The notes under the pieces are model-generated. The model did no database searches. It was not told where the DNA came from and worked only from the letters and a program-made list of their open reading frames with translations. Below, one piece after another: positions 1 to 10,500 of a stretch of 64,000 bases of DNA (the first letter of the stretch is position 1; every line of letters starts with the position of its first letter). The DNA is from Winogradskyella tangerina. GTDB lineage: Bacteria; Bacteroidota; Bacteroidia; Flavobacteriales; Flavobacteriaceae. The DNA is taken from the NCBI RefSeq assembly GCF_003260205.1, contig NZ_QERF01000011.1, forward strand, positions 1 through 64,000, read 5' to 3'. The position numbers and the translations under genes are program-made.

Positions 1-2557
1 CTGGTTGAGCGCCTGTAACTTCTCCCGTGGCAGCGTCTATCACAGAACCATCCATTGGGTCTGGTGAAAATGCAAATACGCCACCTGCCGTTCCCGTTAC
101 TGTTGCCGTTCCTCCATCACAACTCGGAGTTAGTGTGAAGGTGGCATCATCGAGAGGTAAAACACTAAAAGTCTGTGTACTTGTAGTTGGACAAGTACCA
201 TTAGTTAAATATTCAATCGTATAAGTTGCACCAGGAGTACCATTAGTAACCTCTCCGGTGTTAACATCAATCACAGCAGCATCAGCAGGTGCAGGATTAA
301 AGGAAAAAGTACCACCTGCTAGCCCTGATACAGTAACAGTACCACCATCACATGTAGGTGTTACTGTAAATGATGCATCATCCGTAGGTATTACAATTAG
401 ATTGAATACAGGATTAGCCGAGGCATTATAACAATTTGAATCACCAACACTTTCAACTCTAACAAAAATTGGCTGTGGTGAAATGGTATTTGGAAATGGA
501 CTGGATAATGCTCCAGTATCGGCGTCTGCATCAGCAAAACTTAAATGATAAGTTACATTGAAATCTGCTGCGGATTGCGCACCTAGGATTCCTAAAGTTT
601 GAGATTCTAAATTAAATAATTCTGTTCCGTCATTCAAACCATCATCACATCGAACGAGGTCTGGAACTGGATTTATATCTGGTTGACCTGAAACATTCAA
701 GGTGAATTGAAGAACTTCATAACACCCAGACGTTTGATATTCAACCCTAATGAAAATAACTTCTCCATCAGTACCTGAATAATTATTCAAACCACCTATT
801 GCACCTGTATTAGCATCTGCATCAGCAAATGAGTTGTGATAGGTAACAACTAGATCGGCTGCATTTGGCGCACTACCAAGAACAACTGCAGTATTCGACT
901 CTAAGTCAAAAATGTAAGGCGGCATACCGGTATCACAGACAAATAAATTATTAGGTGCATCTGTGATGATTTCTGGCAGAACATCAATACAAACTTCTTC
1001 GGTATACTCGCAACCAAAATCATCAGTAACTCTATACGTGTAACAGAATTGACCTTCAGAAGGTGGTGCTACAGTAATAACATTACCGGCTGTATTAGTA
1101 ATTGTAGGGTCAGTATCCCAAGCTTGAGAAGTAATTGCAGGCGTAAACGATAATTCAGGAGGTTGAAGATTCGGGTCGAATTCTATACTCCATGAAAATA
1201 TGTGTCCGTTATCAGCACCAATATTATCTACAACACGAATTGTCCAATCACCATTCAGTGGTGAACCAACAAGACCGGCTAGTGAATTAACCGATTCATA
1301 ATTTCCTGCAGGAACAAATGAATCATTATAGGTCCCTGGTCCATTTCCGTTTGGAAAAGTACCACCAGTTTGAATCCCTTCAACTAAAGTTTGTAAACTT
1401 GGATCAGGAAGGAAACAGTAATCAAACCCTGTCCCTGGTGTTGTATTTGCGCTATTGCCATCTACTTGACCTGTTGCCCATGGAATACCTAAATTGGCAG
1501 AACCACCACCTTGATCATGCATTCTAACCACCTGACCATTAGGTGAAATAATTTCAATATCTAAATCTCCTAGGTATGAATGCTCCATGTTGAGACAAAT
1601 ACTCACAATTTGATTGACATCGGTTAGTGTTTGTGCTGAATCATAACAATCAACTGTTACGGATGTTTCATAACTCACACCATTACCATCTGGCAGGAAA
1701 GTCACTCCACTCACTGGCGGAGTACAGTCATTAATAAATTCTACTTCACTAACAACACCTTCAATCGTGGTACTATCGCCAAAACAGATCGTATTTTCGG
1801 CTGCTGCAGTTCCTGTGAAATCAGGTTCTGTTGCCACCTGTACCACTTGATTAATTAAATTATTATTGGTACAACCCAATGGGTCTTGTGTTGTATTTGT
1901 ATCTCGAATATTCAGATTAACAATATAGACGCCTGGCGTTGGATACGAGAATGTTGCTGTTTGCCCAGTAACAGTATTGCCATCACCTAAATCCCACTCG
2001 TAAGTTGCTCCTGTTCCATCAACAGAGAACACGCCACTTCCTTCGAGGGTTATCTCTTCATTAGGGCAAACTCTAATATATCCATCAGCATTAGGTGCTG
2101 GAGTTGCGTTATCAATTTGCGAATTGATCGTCTGACAAGGTGTTAAACATGAAATATCAGCTGCCCATCCGGTTGTATTACCTGATCCATTGGAGATAAA
2201 TTCAATGGTTAAACAACCTGAAGTGTTATCAGCAGTAGCCTGAAAAAATCCAGGATTATTCGCCCCAGAATAGGTTCCGAAGAGAGGTTCTGCCACCGAA
2301 TCACCATTATAGATAGACATTGTATCTTGATTAAGCTGTGTGCTGAATTCTGTAAAATTGAGCTGTACTTTTTGTCCTGGATTTTCTGGACAAATAGTGA
2401 GGACTAAATTTTCATCATTACCGTACGGGCCAAATTCACCCCCAGAATCATAAAAAACGCCACCACATTGATTAACTGTGGCGGTTTGCATATTAACATC
2501 TTGGGCAAATAGTATAAATGAAAATGCGAGACTTATAGTAGTTAGTATATATTTCAT
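1..2557 (-). CDS. Large modular secreted adhesin-like protein (C-terminus outside window)
   Basis: I translated this frame directly. It opens with an ATG at 2557 and a signal peptide (MKYILTTISLAFSFILFAQ) and stays open to base 1, so at least 852 residues are present and the C-terminus is lost. Visible modules: a CUB-like domain (about 25-130, with spaced Cys and YGNDENL), a PKD-like domain (about 145-215, YEWDLGDGNTVTG), a P-domain-like jelly roll (about 300-430, SYLGDLDIEIISPNG and GDWTIRVVDN), two modules with VTYHxSFADADA (about 570 and 670), then SprB-like repeats with CDGGTxTVxG from about 724. This is typical of flavobacterial gliding or adhesion proteins exported by T9SS. A C-terminal sorting domain is expected beyond the window but is not seen. 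Confidence 0.85.
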   Translation of the reverse strand, partial: MKYILTTISLAFSFILFAQDVNMQTATVNQCGGVFYDSGGEFGPYGNDENLVLTICPENPGQKVQLNFTEFSTQLNQDTMSIYNGDSVAEPLFGTYSGANNPGFFQATADNTSGCLTIEFISNGSGNTTGWAADISCLTPCQTINSQIDNATPAPNADGYIRVCPNEEITLEGSGVFSVDGTGATYEWDLGDGNTVTGQTATFSYPTPGVYIVNLNIRDTNTTQDPLGCTNNNLINQVVQVATEPDFTGTAAAENTICFGDSTTIEGVVSEVEFINDCTPPVSGVTFLPDGNGVSYETSVTVDCYDSAQTLTDVNQIVSICLNMEHSYLGDLDIEIISPNGQVVRMHDQGGGSANLGIPWATGQVDGNSANTTPGTGFDYCFLPDPSLQTLVEGIQTGGTFPNGNGPGTYNDSFVPAGNYESVNSLAGLVGSPLNGDWTIRVVDNIGADNGHIFSWSIEFDPNLQPPELSFTPAITSQAWDTDPTITNTAGNVITVAPPSEGQFCYTYRVTDDFGCEYTEEVCIDVLPEIITDAPNNLFVCDTGMPPYIFDLESNTAVVLGSAPNAADLVVTYHNSFADADANTGAIGGLNNYSGTDGEVIFIRVEYQTSGCYEVLQFTLNVSGQPDINPVPDLVRCDDGLNDGTELFNLESQTLGILGAQSAADFNVTYHLSFADADADTGALSSPFPNTISPQPIFVRVESVGDSNCYNASANPVFNLIVIPTDDASFTVTPTCDGGTVTVSGLAGGTFSFNPAPADAAVIDVNTGEVTNGTPGATYTIEYLTNGTCPTTSTQTFSVLPLDDATFTLTPSCDGGTATVTGTAGGVFAFSPDPMDGSVIDAATGEVTGAQP

Positions 2558-2567
2558 ACCAGAAATT

Positions 2568-3029
2568 TTATTGATGTTGGGACTTAATGATTATGTAGTA
2601 ATTTGTGTTATCAACCTGATACATATAAGCACCAACTGAATAAAATTGGAAATTATACTTTAAAGGGTTAAAGTCCTGCGGATTAAAATTTTGATCCCGT
2701 TCTAATTCTGGAACATAAGCATTGAATAATGGAACCTCAGAAAGCTTTGGACAAGGTTTTTTATCCTTATCGTCATTAATCTGCTTAATGACCACTCTAT
2801 TTCTGAGAATTTGCTTTATGGTTTTGAGTCTATTTTTATTGTTGAAAACATACTCATCTGCAAATTCGCCGTATACTTCGATTATTTGTTGACGCTCTTT
2901 CGCGGATAAAGGCAATTCTACGTTTTTTTCAAACTTCGCGAGCGGGGTCGGATGCTTTGTTTGTTTTTGCTGTCCGAACGCACAAAAAGGTAAGATCGTC
3001 AGAATAAGGATAGTTAGTAATTTATTCAT
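2568..3029 (-). CDS. Small secreted protein of unknown function
   Basis: A 153-residue protein with a clear Sec signal peptide (MNKLLTILILTILPFCAFGQ). I do not recognise a family. The mature part is basic and Lys-rich in the first half (KNRLKTIKQILRNRVVIK), followed by a Tyr/Asn-rich tail. Its stop lies only 10 bases before the ATG of the large adhesin-like gene on the same strand, so the two are very likely one transcription unit and this may be an accessory or partner of that surface protein. This link is inferred from spacing only. Confidence 0.7.
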   Translation of the reverse strand: MNKLLTILILTILPFCAFGQQKQTKHPTPLAKFEKNVELPLSAKERQQIIEVYGEFADEYVFNNKNRLKTIKQILRNRVVIKQINDDKDKKPCPKLSEVPLFNAYVPELERDQNFNPQDFNPLKYNFQFYSVGAYMYQVDNTNYYIIIKSQHQ

Positions 3030-3179
3030 GGTTTTAGCTAAATAATAAAGTTTCGAAAATTAAGAAAATTTTAATAATACAGTTGTTAATTCGTCAAGGT
3101 TATTGGTATTTTAACGGTTTTAATTATATAACAGTTATAATTATAAAAGTCCTACCCTAACTAAACTATTTTTATTGCT

Positions 3180-3187
3180 TATCTTTG
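3180..3187 (+). promoter_or_regulatory. Promoter -7 element for folE
   Basis: TATCTTTG is a perfect match to the Bacteroidota -7 consensus TAnnTTTG and lies 47 bases before the folE ATG. No clear TTG -33 element is present at the usual distance. Confidence 0.55.
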
Positions 3188-3234
3188 CGATTCGATTTTA
3201 GATACTCTGATTATCTGACAAATACAATTAAATT

Positions 3235-3912
3235 ATGAAAATCGACGGCGATTTTAATGATATAGATGCAATAGGTGATGATCACATTAGTTCATCAAGT
3301 GAGACTCCAATGCGCGATGATGCTTTCAGGCTTTCAAAAGATGAAAAGATTGAGATCATTAAAGATGATGTGAGGCACATCATGGAAACTCTTGGTTTAG
3401 ACCTTAGTGACGATAGTTTGAAGGGAACACCAAATAGAGTTGCTAAAATGTTTGTGAACGAAATTTTTGGTGGTTTAGATCCTGATAAAAAACCAAGTGC
3501 ATCAACCTTCGAAAATAAATATAAATATGGCGAAATGTTGGTTGAAAAAAACATTACAGTTTATTCAACCTGCGAACATCATTTACTTCCAATCGTTGGG
3601 AAGGCACATGTAGCCTATATTTCTAATGGTACTGTTGTTGGACTTTCTAAAATGAATAGAATTGTGGATTATTTTGCAAAGCGTCCACAAGTTCAAGAAC
3701 GCCTAACTATTCAGATTGTACGAGAGCTTCAAAAAGTATTGAATACTGACGACGTTGCATGTGTTATCGACGCCAAGCACTTATGTGTTAATTCGCGTGG
3801 AATTAGAGATATTGAAAGTAGCACGGTAACTTCTGAATTTGGCGGAAAATTCAAGGAAAAAGAAACCCGAAGAGAATTTTTAGATTACATTCAATTAGAC
3901 ACTAAATTTTAG
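3235..3912 (+). CDS. folE: GTP cyclohydrolase I
   Basis: Converts GTP to 7,8-dihydroneopterin triphosphate, the entry step to tetrahydrofolate and also the precursor of the queuosine pathway (queE lies at 21000-21632, folD at 28018-28902). It has 225 residues. The zinc ligands of the family are present: Cys113 and His116 in CEHH and Cys184 in HLCVNSRG, with the same 71-residue spacing as E. coli FolE. VGLSKMNRIVDYFAKRPQVQ and SRGIRDIESSTVTSEFGG are the other conserved stretches. The first about 35 residues are an acidic family-variable tail. It is probably transcribed alone, since cysS has its own promoter. Confidence 0.96.
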   Translation: MKIDGDFNDIDAIGDDHISSSSETPMRDDAFRLSKDEKIEIIKDDVRHIMETLGLDLSDDSLKGTPNRVAKMFVNEIFGGLDPDKKPSASTFENKYKYGEMLVEKNITVYSTCEHHLLPIVGKAHVAYISNGTVVGLSKMNRIVDYFAKRPQVQERLTIQIVRELQKVLNTDDVACVIDAKHLCVNSRGIRDIESSTVTSEFGGKFKEKETRREFLDYIQLDTKF

Positions 3913-3943
3913 TTGTTTAATCATACATAGTTCGTTAGCTTTG
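3913..3943 (+). promoter_or_regulatory. Promoter for cysS-yidD-lgt operon
   Basis: TTG (3913-3915), a 20-base spacer, then TAGCTTTG (3936-3943) fit the Bacteroidota promoter. Transcription would start near 3949. That makes the ATG at 3971 a better cysS start than the in-frame ATG at 3956. Confidence 0.6.
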
Positions 3944-3970
3944 TTCACATATTGAATGAAATTAAGCTGT

Positions 3971-5452
3971 ATGCCTCTTTACGAATCCCAAACTATAAAA
4001 ATTTACAACTCCCTTTCAGGTGAGAAAGAAACGTTCAAACCCATAAATGACGGTTATGTAGGTATGTATGTTTGTGGACCAACGGTTTACAGCAATGTGC
4101 ACTTAGGTAATGTAAGAACCTTTATGTCTTTTGATGTTATTTTCAGATATCTGAAGCATTTAGGTTATAAAGTAAGATTTGTTCGAAATATCACAGATGC
4201 TGGTCACCTTGAAAATGACGCAGATGAAGGCGAAGACCGAATTGCAAAAAAAGCGCGACTTGAGGCCATTGAGCCAATGGAAGTGGTGCAGCGCTATACC
4301 GTAGATTTTCATAATATTCTGAATAAATTCAATTTTCTTCCTCCGAGTATTGAGCCAACTGCTACTGGTCATATTATTGAACAAATAGAGATCATAAAAT
4401 CGATCATCGACAATGGTTTAGCTTATGAGGTGAATGGATCCGTTTACTTCGATGTGCACAAATACAACGAAACCAAAGCCTACGGAATTTTGAGTAAACG
4501 TAAGCTTGAAGACCTCATCCATAATACAAGAGCATTAGACGGACAATCTGACAAGAAAAATCCGCAGGATTTTGCACTTTGGAAACGTGCCGAACCACAG
4601 CATATTATGCGCTGGCCTTCGCCTTGGAGTGACGGATTTCCTGGTTGGCATTTAGAGTGTACTGCAATGAGTACCAAATATTTGGGAGAACAGTTTGATA
4701 TTCACGGTGGTGGAATGGATTTAAAATTCCCGCATCACGAATGTGAAATTGCACAAGCACAAGCTTGCAATGGTCAATCACCTGTTAACTATTGGATGCA
4801 TGCCAATATGTTGATCATGAATGGTAAAAAAATGGCTAAATCAACAGGGAATTATATTTTGCCAAACGAGATCTTTTCGGGTGATAATCCACATATAACA
4901 AAGGCATATGCGCCAAGCGTGGCTCGTTTCTTTATGCTTCAGGCGCATTACAGAAGTATACTAGATTTTACTAATAATGGACTTCTGGCTAGCGAAAAAG
5001 GCTTCTACAGATTAATGGATGCTATTAATCTCCTTAATGATTTGAAAACGAGTGATTCCTCGACTTTCAATGTTTCAGAATGGCAACAGAAATGTTATGA
5101 TGCCATGAATGACGATTTTAATACGCCAATTTTAATCGCTACACTTTTTGACGCGGCTAAGTTTATTAATCAGGTTAAAGATGGTAGTGCTACGGTATCT
5201 GCGGAAGATCTTGAGCTATTAAAGCAGACCTTCGATATATTTGTTTTTGATGTTTTAGGCCTAGTAAATGTGGCTAAGGAAAGTTCGGGTTCTGACCAAT
5301 TATCGGCAGCAGTAGAAATTTTGATCAACCTCAGAAAAGAAGCACGTCAGAATAAAGATTTTGCCTTATCTGATAAAATTAGAGATGAATTGGCAGAAGC
5401 AGGTATTCAGCTAAAAGATAGTAGGGAAGGCACAACCTTTACGACTAACTGA
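3971..5452 (+). CDS. cysS: Cysteine--tRNA ligase
   Basis: Charges tRNA-Cys with cysteine. It is a class I synthetase of about 493 residues from the chosen start. Signature elements: zinc-binding Cys35 in [13 protein letters not shown], which also carries the HIGH-like motif (HLGN), WHLECTAMS and [15 protein letters not shown] for the other zinc ligands, and KMAKSTGN (from Lys287) as the KMSKS loop, here with Ala in the third position. The C-terminal helical and anticodon-binding part is present. An upstream in-frame ATG at 3956 adds MKLSC. I prefer 3971 because the predicted transcription start lies at about 3949. The downstream yidD begins 2 bases after the stop. Confidence 0.96.
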   Translation: MPLYESQTIKIYNSLSGEKETFKPINDGYVGMYVCGPTVYSNVHLGNVRTFMSFDVIFRYLKHLGYKVRFVRNITDAGHLENDADEGEDRIAKKARLEAIEPMEVVQRYTVDFHNILNKFNFLPPSIEPTATGHIIEQIEIIKSIIDNGLAYEVNGSVYFDVHKYNETKAYGILSKRKLEDLIHNTRALDGQSDKKNPQDFALWKRAEPQHIMRWPSPWSDGFPGWHLECTAMSTKYLGEQFDIHGGGMDLKFPHHECEIAQAQACNGQSPVNYWMHANMLIMNGKKMAKSTGNYILPNEIFSGDNPHITKAYAPSVARFFMLQAHYRSILDFTNNGLLASEKGFYRLMDAINLLNDLKTSDSSTFNVSEWQQKCYDAMNDDFNTPILIATLFDAAKFINQVKDGSATVSAEDLELLKQTFDIFVFDVLGLVNVAKESSGSDQLSAAVEILINLRKEARQNKDFALSDKIRDELAEAGIQLKDSREGTTFTTN

Positions 5453-5454
5453 TC

Positions 5455-5688
5455 GTGAAAAAATTCCTTACATACCCTTTTTTATTCTTAATTAAAGTCT
5501 ATCAAACCTTAATTTCTCCACTTACACCTGCAACGTGCAGGTATCAGCCAACATGTTCTCATTACGCTAAGGAAGCCTTGGAAGTCCATGGTTTGTTTAA
5601 AGGTGGAAGGTTAGCTATTAAACGTATTTTTAGTTGTCATCCATGGGGAGGAAAAGGTTTCGACCCTGTGCCGCCGAAAGAGGATTAA
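5455..5688 (+). CDS. yidD: Membrane protein insertion efficiency factor YidD
   Basis: A 77-residue YidD family protein, with the diagnostic [19 protein letters not shown] and the [12 protein letters not shown] tail. YidD is a small inner-membrane-associated protein that helps YidC/Sec insert membrane proteins. The start is GTG, two bases after the cysS stop, which points to translational coupling. The N-terminus has an amphipathic helix ([19 protein letters not shown]), as is usual for the family. In many bacteria yidD sits with rnpA and yidC; here it is tied to cysS and lgt instead. Confidence 0.95.
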   Translation: MKKFLTYPFLFLIKVYQTLISPLTPATCRYQPTCSHYAKEALEVHGLFKGGRLAIKRIFSCHPWGGKGFDPVPPKED

Positions 5689-5753
5689 TATAACGTTAAT
5701 CTCGTTTTCAATCTGTTTCAAAATAGTATATTTACGGCATAAAGTAAACATGT

Positions 5754-6584
5754 ATGCATATTTTACAGACGTCCTGGAAACCTATTAAATCCATAGATTT
5801 AGGTTTTTTCGAGCTTCATTTTTATAGTGTGATGTGGATTATCGCCTTTGTATTAGGTTTTTACATCACAAAACGCATTTGGAAAAATGAAAATCAATCA
5901 AGTGAGTCGCTAGATTCCTTATTTATATATTCTGTTTTAGGAATTATGATTGGTGCACGATTGGGCCATGTTATCTTTTATCAACCTGAGTTGTTTAAAG
6001 ACGACTTCTTTAGTATCTTTTTACCTTTTAGCTTTAAAGACGGAATTCGCTTCACCGGTTTTGCCGGTTTGGCTAGCCATGGTGCCGCCATTGGAATGAT
6101 CATTTCAATGTATCTGTTTAACAAGAGAGTACTTAAAAAGAGTATTCTTTGGATCTTGGATCGGGTTGTTGTAGCAACGGCTCTAGGTGCCGTATTTGTT
6201 AGAATCGGAAATTTTATTAATTCTGAAATTGTCGGAAAAGAAACAGACAGTGCGTTAGGCGTTATATTTGTTGACAATGGTGAAACTTTTGCACGTCACC
6301 CTGCGCAATTGTATGAAGCTTTTTGTTACATCTTTGTGTTCTTGATCTTGTTTTATTTCTATTGGAAAACTAAAAAATCAAAGCAGGAAGGATTTTTATT
6401 CGGGTTATTTCTTGTTTTACTCTGGACCATCAGATTCTTTGTTGAGTTTGTGAAGGAAGCTCAGGTTGATGGCCGAGACGACTATGTGTGGTTTATGAAT
6501 ACCGGACAAGTATTGAGTGTGCCATTTATACTTATTGGTCTCTATTTCATGTTTGTTTACAAACCTAAAAAAGCATTGAATTAA
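5754..6584 (+). CDS. lgt: Prolipoprotein diacylglyceryl transferase
   Basis: Transfers diacylglycerol from phosphatidylglycerol to the lipobox cysteine of prolipoproteins, the first step of lipoprotein maturation. It is an inner-membrane protein of 276 residues with about seven hydrophobic segments. Conserved elements are FVRIGNFINSEIVG (the family Arg/Asn signature), the early GARLGHVIFY, and RHPAQLYEA. An earlier ATG at 5750 is in another frame. The gene overlaps the next, a predicted lipoprotein and so a likely Lgt substrate, by one base (TTAATG). Confidence 0.96.
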   Translation: MHILQTSWKPIKSIDLGFFELHFYSVMWIIAFVLGFYITKRIWKNENQSSESLDSLFIYSVLGIMIGARLGHVIFYQPELFKDDFFSIFLPFSFKDGIRFTGFAGLASHGAAIGMIISMYLFNKRVLKKSILWILDRVVVATALGAVFVRIGNFINSEIVGKETDSALGVIFVDNGETFARHPAQLYEAFCYIFVFLILFYFYWKTKKSKQEGFLFGLFLVLLWTIRFFVEFVKEAQVDGRDDYVWFMNTGQVLSVPFILIGLYFMFVYKPKKALN

Positions 6585-7084
6585 TGCGATTAAAGTCGTT
6601 CTTTAAATACATGATATTGTCTTTTGGACTTTTTGTAACCATTGGTTGCAAGGAGGAAAAGGTCAATAAAACAGAAGACAAAGTCGTTGTAAGTTTCAAG
6701 AAAGAAGGTATTCTTCAACTAAAAAAAGCAAATACAGATTCTATCATTAAAACGCTCGACATTGAGATTGCAGATAATGAATATGAAACCCAAACCGGTT
6801 TGATGTATAGAACCGAACTTGGTACAACTCAAGGCATGTTATTTATATTTCCTGATGTACAAATGCGAAGCTTTTACATGAAGAATACTAAAATTCCTTT
6901 AGATATCATTTATCTTGACGGAAACAGAACCATTGTAAGCTTTCAGAAAAATGCCAAGCCTTTTGATGAATCCTCTTTACCTTCAGAAGCTCCAGCGCAA
7001 TATGTGTTAGAAATAAATGCTGGACTTTCCGACAAATGGCAACTTGAGGTTGGTGACCAGATGGAATTTCAAACAATTAAATAA
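6584..7084 (+). CDS. DUF192 family lipoprotein
   Basis: 166 residues. The N-terminus is a lipoprotein signal peptide ending in the lipobox TIGC (Cys22). The rest is a DUF192 domain, recognised from the sequence block TQTGLMYRTEL, GMLFIFPD, MKNTKIPLDIIY and YVLEINAG. DUF192 proteins are common envelope or secreted proteins of unknown biochemical role. The start overlaps the lgt stop by one base, so it is co-translated with lgt. It should be anchored in the periplasm or outer membrane after modification by Lgt. Confidence 0.92.
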   Translation: MRLKSFFKYMILSFGLFVTIGCKEEKVNKTEDKVVVSFKKEGILQLKKANTDSIIKTLDIEIADNEYETQTGLMYRTELGTTQGMLFIFPDVQMRSFYMKNTKIPLDIIYLDGNRTIVSFQKNAKPFDESSLPSEAPAQYVLEINAGLSDKWQLEVGDQMEFQTIK

Positions 7085-7100
7085 GTAATAACCACGCTGA

Positions 7101-7514
7101 ATGAAGAAAGCCATTTCACAATTCTTCAATGTTAATGAATCAGAAAAGAAATGGTATAAAATCATTTTATGGTGGGAATTAAGACGCATTCCCTACAACC
7201 TCATCTTGTTAATACTTGGTTTAATTTCATTGTATGTTTTATCTTTTTTTCCTAATGACGGATTTTTTAGATTAACCGCTGGCCCTGGATTAGTTGTTGG
7301 CTTTTATGCTTCAATACTTTTATTTGGTTTAGGCGCTAATTTGTTATTCACCTTAGGATGGATCGTTCAATTAATTCTGAAGCAATTCAATCATAAAACC
7401 ATCAGATTGTTCATTAAAAAGTCCTTTATTCTAGGTTTGGTTATTTCAGCTTTAATTACATTAAGCCCCATATTGCTCTGGATCTTAAATATGATCATCG
7501 GCCAATTTGCATAG
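7101..7514 (+). CDS. Integral membrane protein of unknown function
   Basis: 137 residues with three to four strongly hydrophobic segments (about 32-50, 60-95 and 110-135) and a basic loop QFNHKTIRLFIKK. No catalytic motif and no family that I recognise. It starts 16 bases after the DUF192 gene and ends just before a strong terminator, so it is the last gene of the cysS-yidD-lgt-DUF192 unit. A role in the inner membrane is all that can be said. Confidence 0.75.
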   Translation: MKKAISQFFNVNESEKKWYKIILWWELRRIPYNLILLILGLISLYVLSFFPNDGFFRLTAGPGLVVGFYASILLFGLGANLLFTLGWIVQLILKQFNHKTIRLFIKKSFILGLVISALITLSPILLWILNMIIGQFA

Positions 7515-7545
7515 AAAAAGCCTTTCATTTCTGAAAGGCTTTTTT
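7515..7545. terminator. Bidirectional rho-independent terminator
   Basis: Stem AAGCCTTTC / GAAAGGCTT (7518-7526 and 7533-7541) with a 6-base loop, flanked by A-rich sequence on the left and T-rich sequence on the right. It can stop both the lgt operon (plus) and secDF (minus). Confidence 0.85.
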
Positions 7546-7566
7546 ATTCAATCTAGAAAACGAAAC

Positions 7567-10500
7567 TTATTCTTCGTCTTCTTCTTTTACTTTTTTCTTA
7601 AGTGATTCTGCTGCATCACCTTTCTTAGCTGTATCGTACATTAATGGTGTTGCGATAAACATAGAAGAATATGTACCAACAACTACCCCGACTATCAAGG
7701 CGAATAATAATCCTCTAAGAGATTCTGCTCCGAAAATAAACATCGCTAATAACACAACCAATGTAGTTACAGATGTATTTAAGGTTCTACTTAAAGTACT
7801 GTTTAATGATGCATTGATAGTCTTACCAAATTCCCATGAAGTATGCTCATTTAAGAATTCACGAATTCTATCGAACACAACCACGGTATCGTTAAGCGAG
7901 TAACCGATAACTGTTAAGATCGCCGCAATGAATGCCTGATCAATTTCCATACTAAATGGCATAAACTTCCATGTTAATGAGAAGATACCTAGTACGATTA
8001 ACACATCGTGGAATACCGCCGCAACAGCACCAAGAGAGAATTGCCATCTCTTAAATCTGAATAAAATGTAAAGAAATACCACAACTAACGATCCTAATAC
8101 CGCCCAGAAAGAGGACTTCTTAATATCATCTGCAATCGTCGGACTCACTTTACTAGATAACATCTTACCAATTTTTGCTTCACCTGAACCATCCTGGAAT
8201 TCGGTATAAGTCATACCTGCTGGTAAGTATGGTTTTAAAGCTTCGAAAAGTTTTTGCTGTACGTCTTCGTCTGCTTCGACCGAGTTATCCTCTACTCTAT
8301 ATTTGGTGGATATTTTTAATTGATTTGCGGAACCGATCGTTTTAACTTCAGCACTAGAGAATACCGCAGGATCACTTAATACTGTCGTGATTTCCTCAGT
8401 ACTTACTGGTTGCTCAAATCGTACTTGATAAGTTCTACCACCAACGAAATCAATCCCTTGGTCCAATCCTGTTGTAAATAATGAACCTAAACTTGCTGCA
8501 AGAAGCACACCTGAAATCGCATAAGCAATTTTACGTTTTTTCAAGAAGTTGATATTGACATTCTTGAATAATCCTTTAGTCATTGCAGTAGCGAAATCTA
8601 ATGTTCCTCCTCTACTTACCCACCAGTCAATTAATAAACGTGTGATGAATATTGCCGTAAATAAAGAGGTTAGAATACCGATTATTAATGTTGTAGCGAA
8701 ACCTTTAATTGGTCCGGTACCAAACACGAATAAAATAAGTGCTGTTAAACCTGTAGTGATATTCGCATCTAAAATTGAAGATAAGGCATTTGAGAAACCA
8801 TCTTTAATTGATTCTTTTTGAGATTTGCCTTTAGCTAATTCCTCTCGAATACGCTCAAAGATAAGTACGTTAGCATCAACCGAAATACCAATGGTTAATA
8901 CGATACCCGCAATACCTGGTAATGTTAATACCGCTCCTAAACTGGCAAGTACACCAAAGATCAATAAAATGTTTAACAATAAAGCGATATCAGCAAAAAT
9001 ACCAGCCTTACCATAATAGAAAATCATCCAAATTAAAACAAATGCTAAGGCAATAAGGAATGACTTCATTCCGCTATCGATAGCTTCTTGTCCTAATGAT
9101 GGACCAACTTCATCCGCTTGAATAATTTCAGCAGAAGCTGGTAATTTACCTGCTCTAAGTACGTTTGCTAAATCTACGGCTTCCGTAAGAGAGAATGCCC
9201 CAGAAATCTGAGAATTTCCTCCTGCAATTGGACCAGTAGTTACGCTTGGCGCAGAGTAAACAATATCATCTAGAACAATAGCAATGTAACCTTGAGTTTC
9301 AAAAGCCACTTTAGTCATCGCTTCCCAGATCTTAGCACCTTTAGCATTCATTTGCATACTAACTGCAGGTCTGCTAATTTGATCATAATCTTGTCTCGCA
9401 TCCGTAATTACAGCTCCACTTAACTGAGGTTGATTATCTCTATTACTCTTAATTGCATAGAGTTCTGAAAACTCAGAATCTTTGGCCTGAATACCCCAAA
9501 CAAATTTTGCATAGCGCATTTCTGAAGGCAGTTTAGCTCTGTTCTCTGGTGCATTAAGTGCTTCTAATACTTTCTTTTTATCCTTAGCTAAAAAACGTGC
9601 AATAACTGGTCCGTTACCTGGTCCTTGAATTCCTAATGGATTTACATTTGCAACGCTAGTTGTATCGGTATCGATCTGACCTGTTAACTCTTCAATGGTA
9701 CTAGATGTAGTGTCTTGCTCAACTTCATTTACCTCAGTGTCTTCAGTCTCTTGCTCTTCCTCTTTTGCAGCATCGACCATAGCTTGGTTAACCTCGAAAA
9801 CATAAGACATCATTTCTTCAGCTTTGTAAGTCTCCCAGAATTGTAACTGTGCAGTTTTAGTGATAATATCAACAACACGTTTCTTATCTCTAGCTCCAGG
9901 TAATTCAATAAGAATACGCCCAGAGTTTCCTAATCGTTGAATATTAGGAGAAGATACACCGAACCCGTCAATACGATTTCGTAATACTTCAAAAGCCGAA
10001 ACAATAGACTCATCGATTTTGGTTTCTAAAACAGCTTTTACTTCTTCGTCTGACATATCAAATTTGATATCGTCACTAAGATCACGATTGGCAAAAATGT
10101 CTGGCGAGGCTAATTTTGTATCGCCCTTGATGGCATCGAATGCTCTGAAGAATGACTCCAAATATGACTCCTGAGCATCTTTCTGTAATTCTTCTGCATC
10201 GGCTAATGCCTTATTGAAAACTGGGTCTTTACTATTGTTTGCTAATCCTTTCAAGATATCTTTTACAGAAATCTGAATGATCGCATTAATACCACCTTTA
10301 AGGTCTAATCCCAACTTCATAGCATTACCTTCTACCTCATTATAGGTATACTGAGAAACGAATAAGTCATAAACTTCGATGGATTCAAACTTATCCCCAA
10401 CCTGAACTTTTGAGGTTTTTAAAGAATCTAAATAATCGATTTCCGATTGTGTTCTTAGATCCTGATAATCTTTTACTGTCTCGTCATATTTAGCTATAGC

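Noticed and set aside
27..1527. Short plus-strand frames at 27-224 and 1318-1527
   Set aside because: They are antisense to the adhesin-like gene, which is open across the whole stretch on the minus strand.
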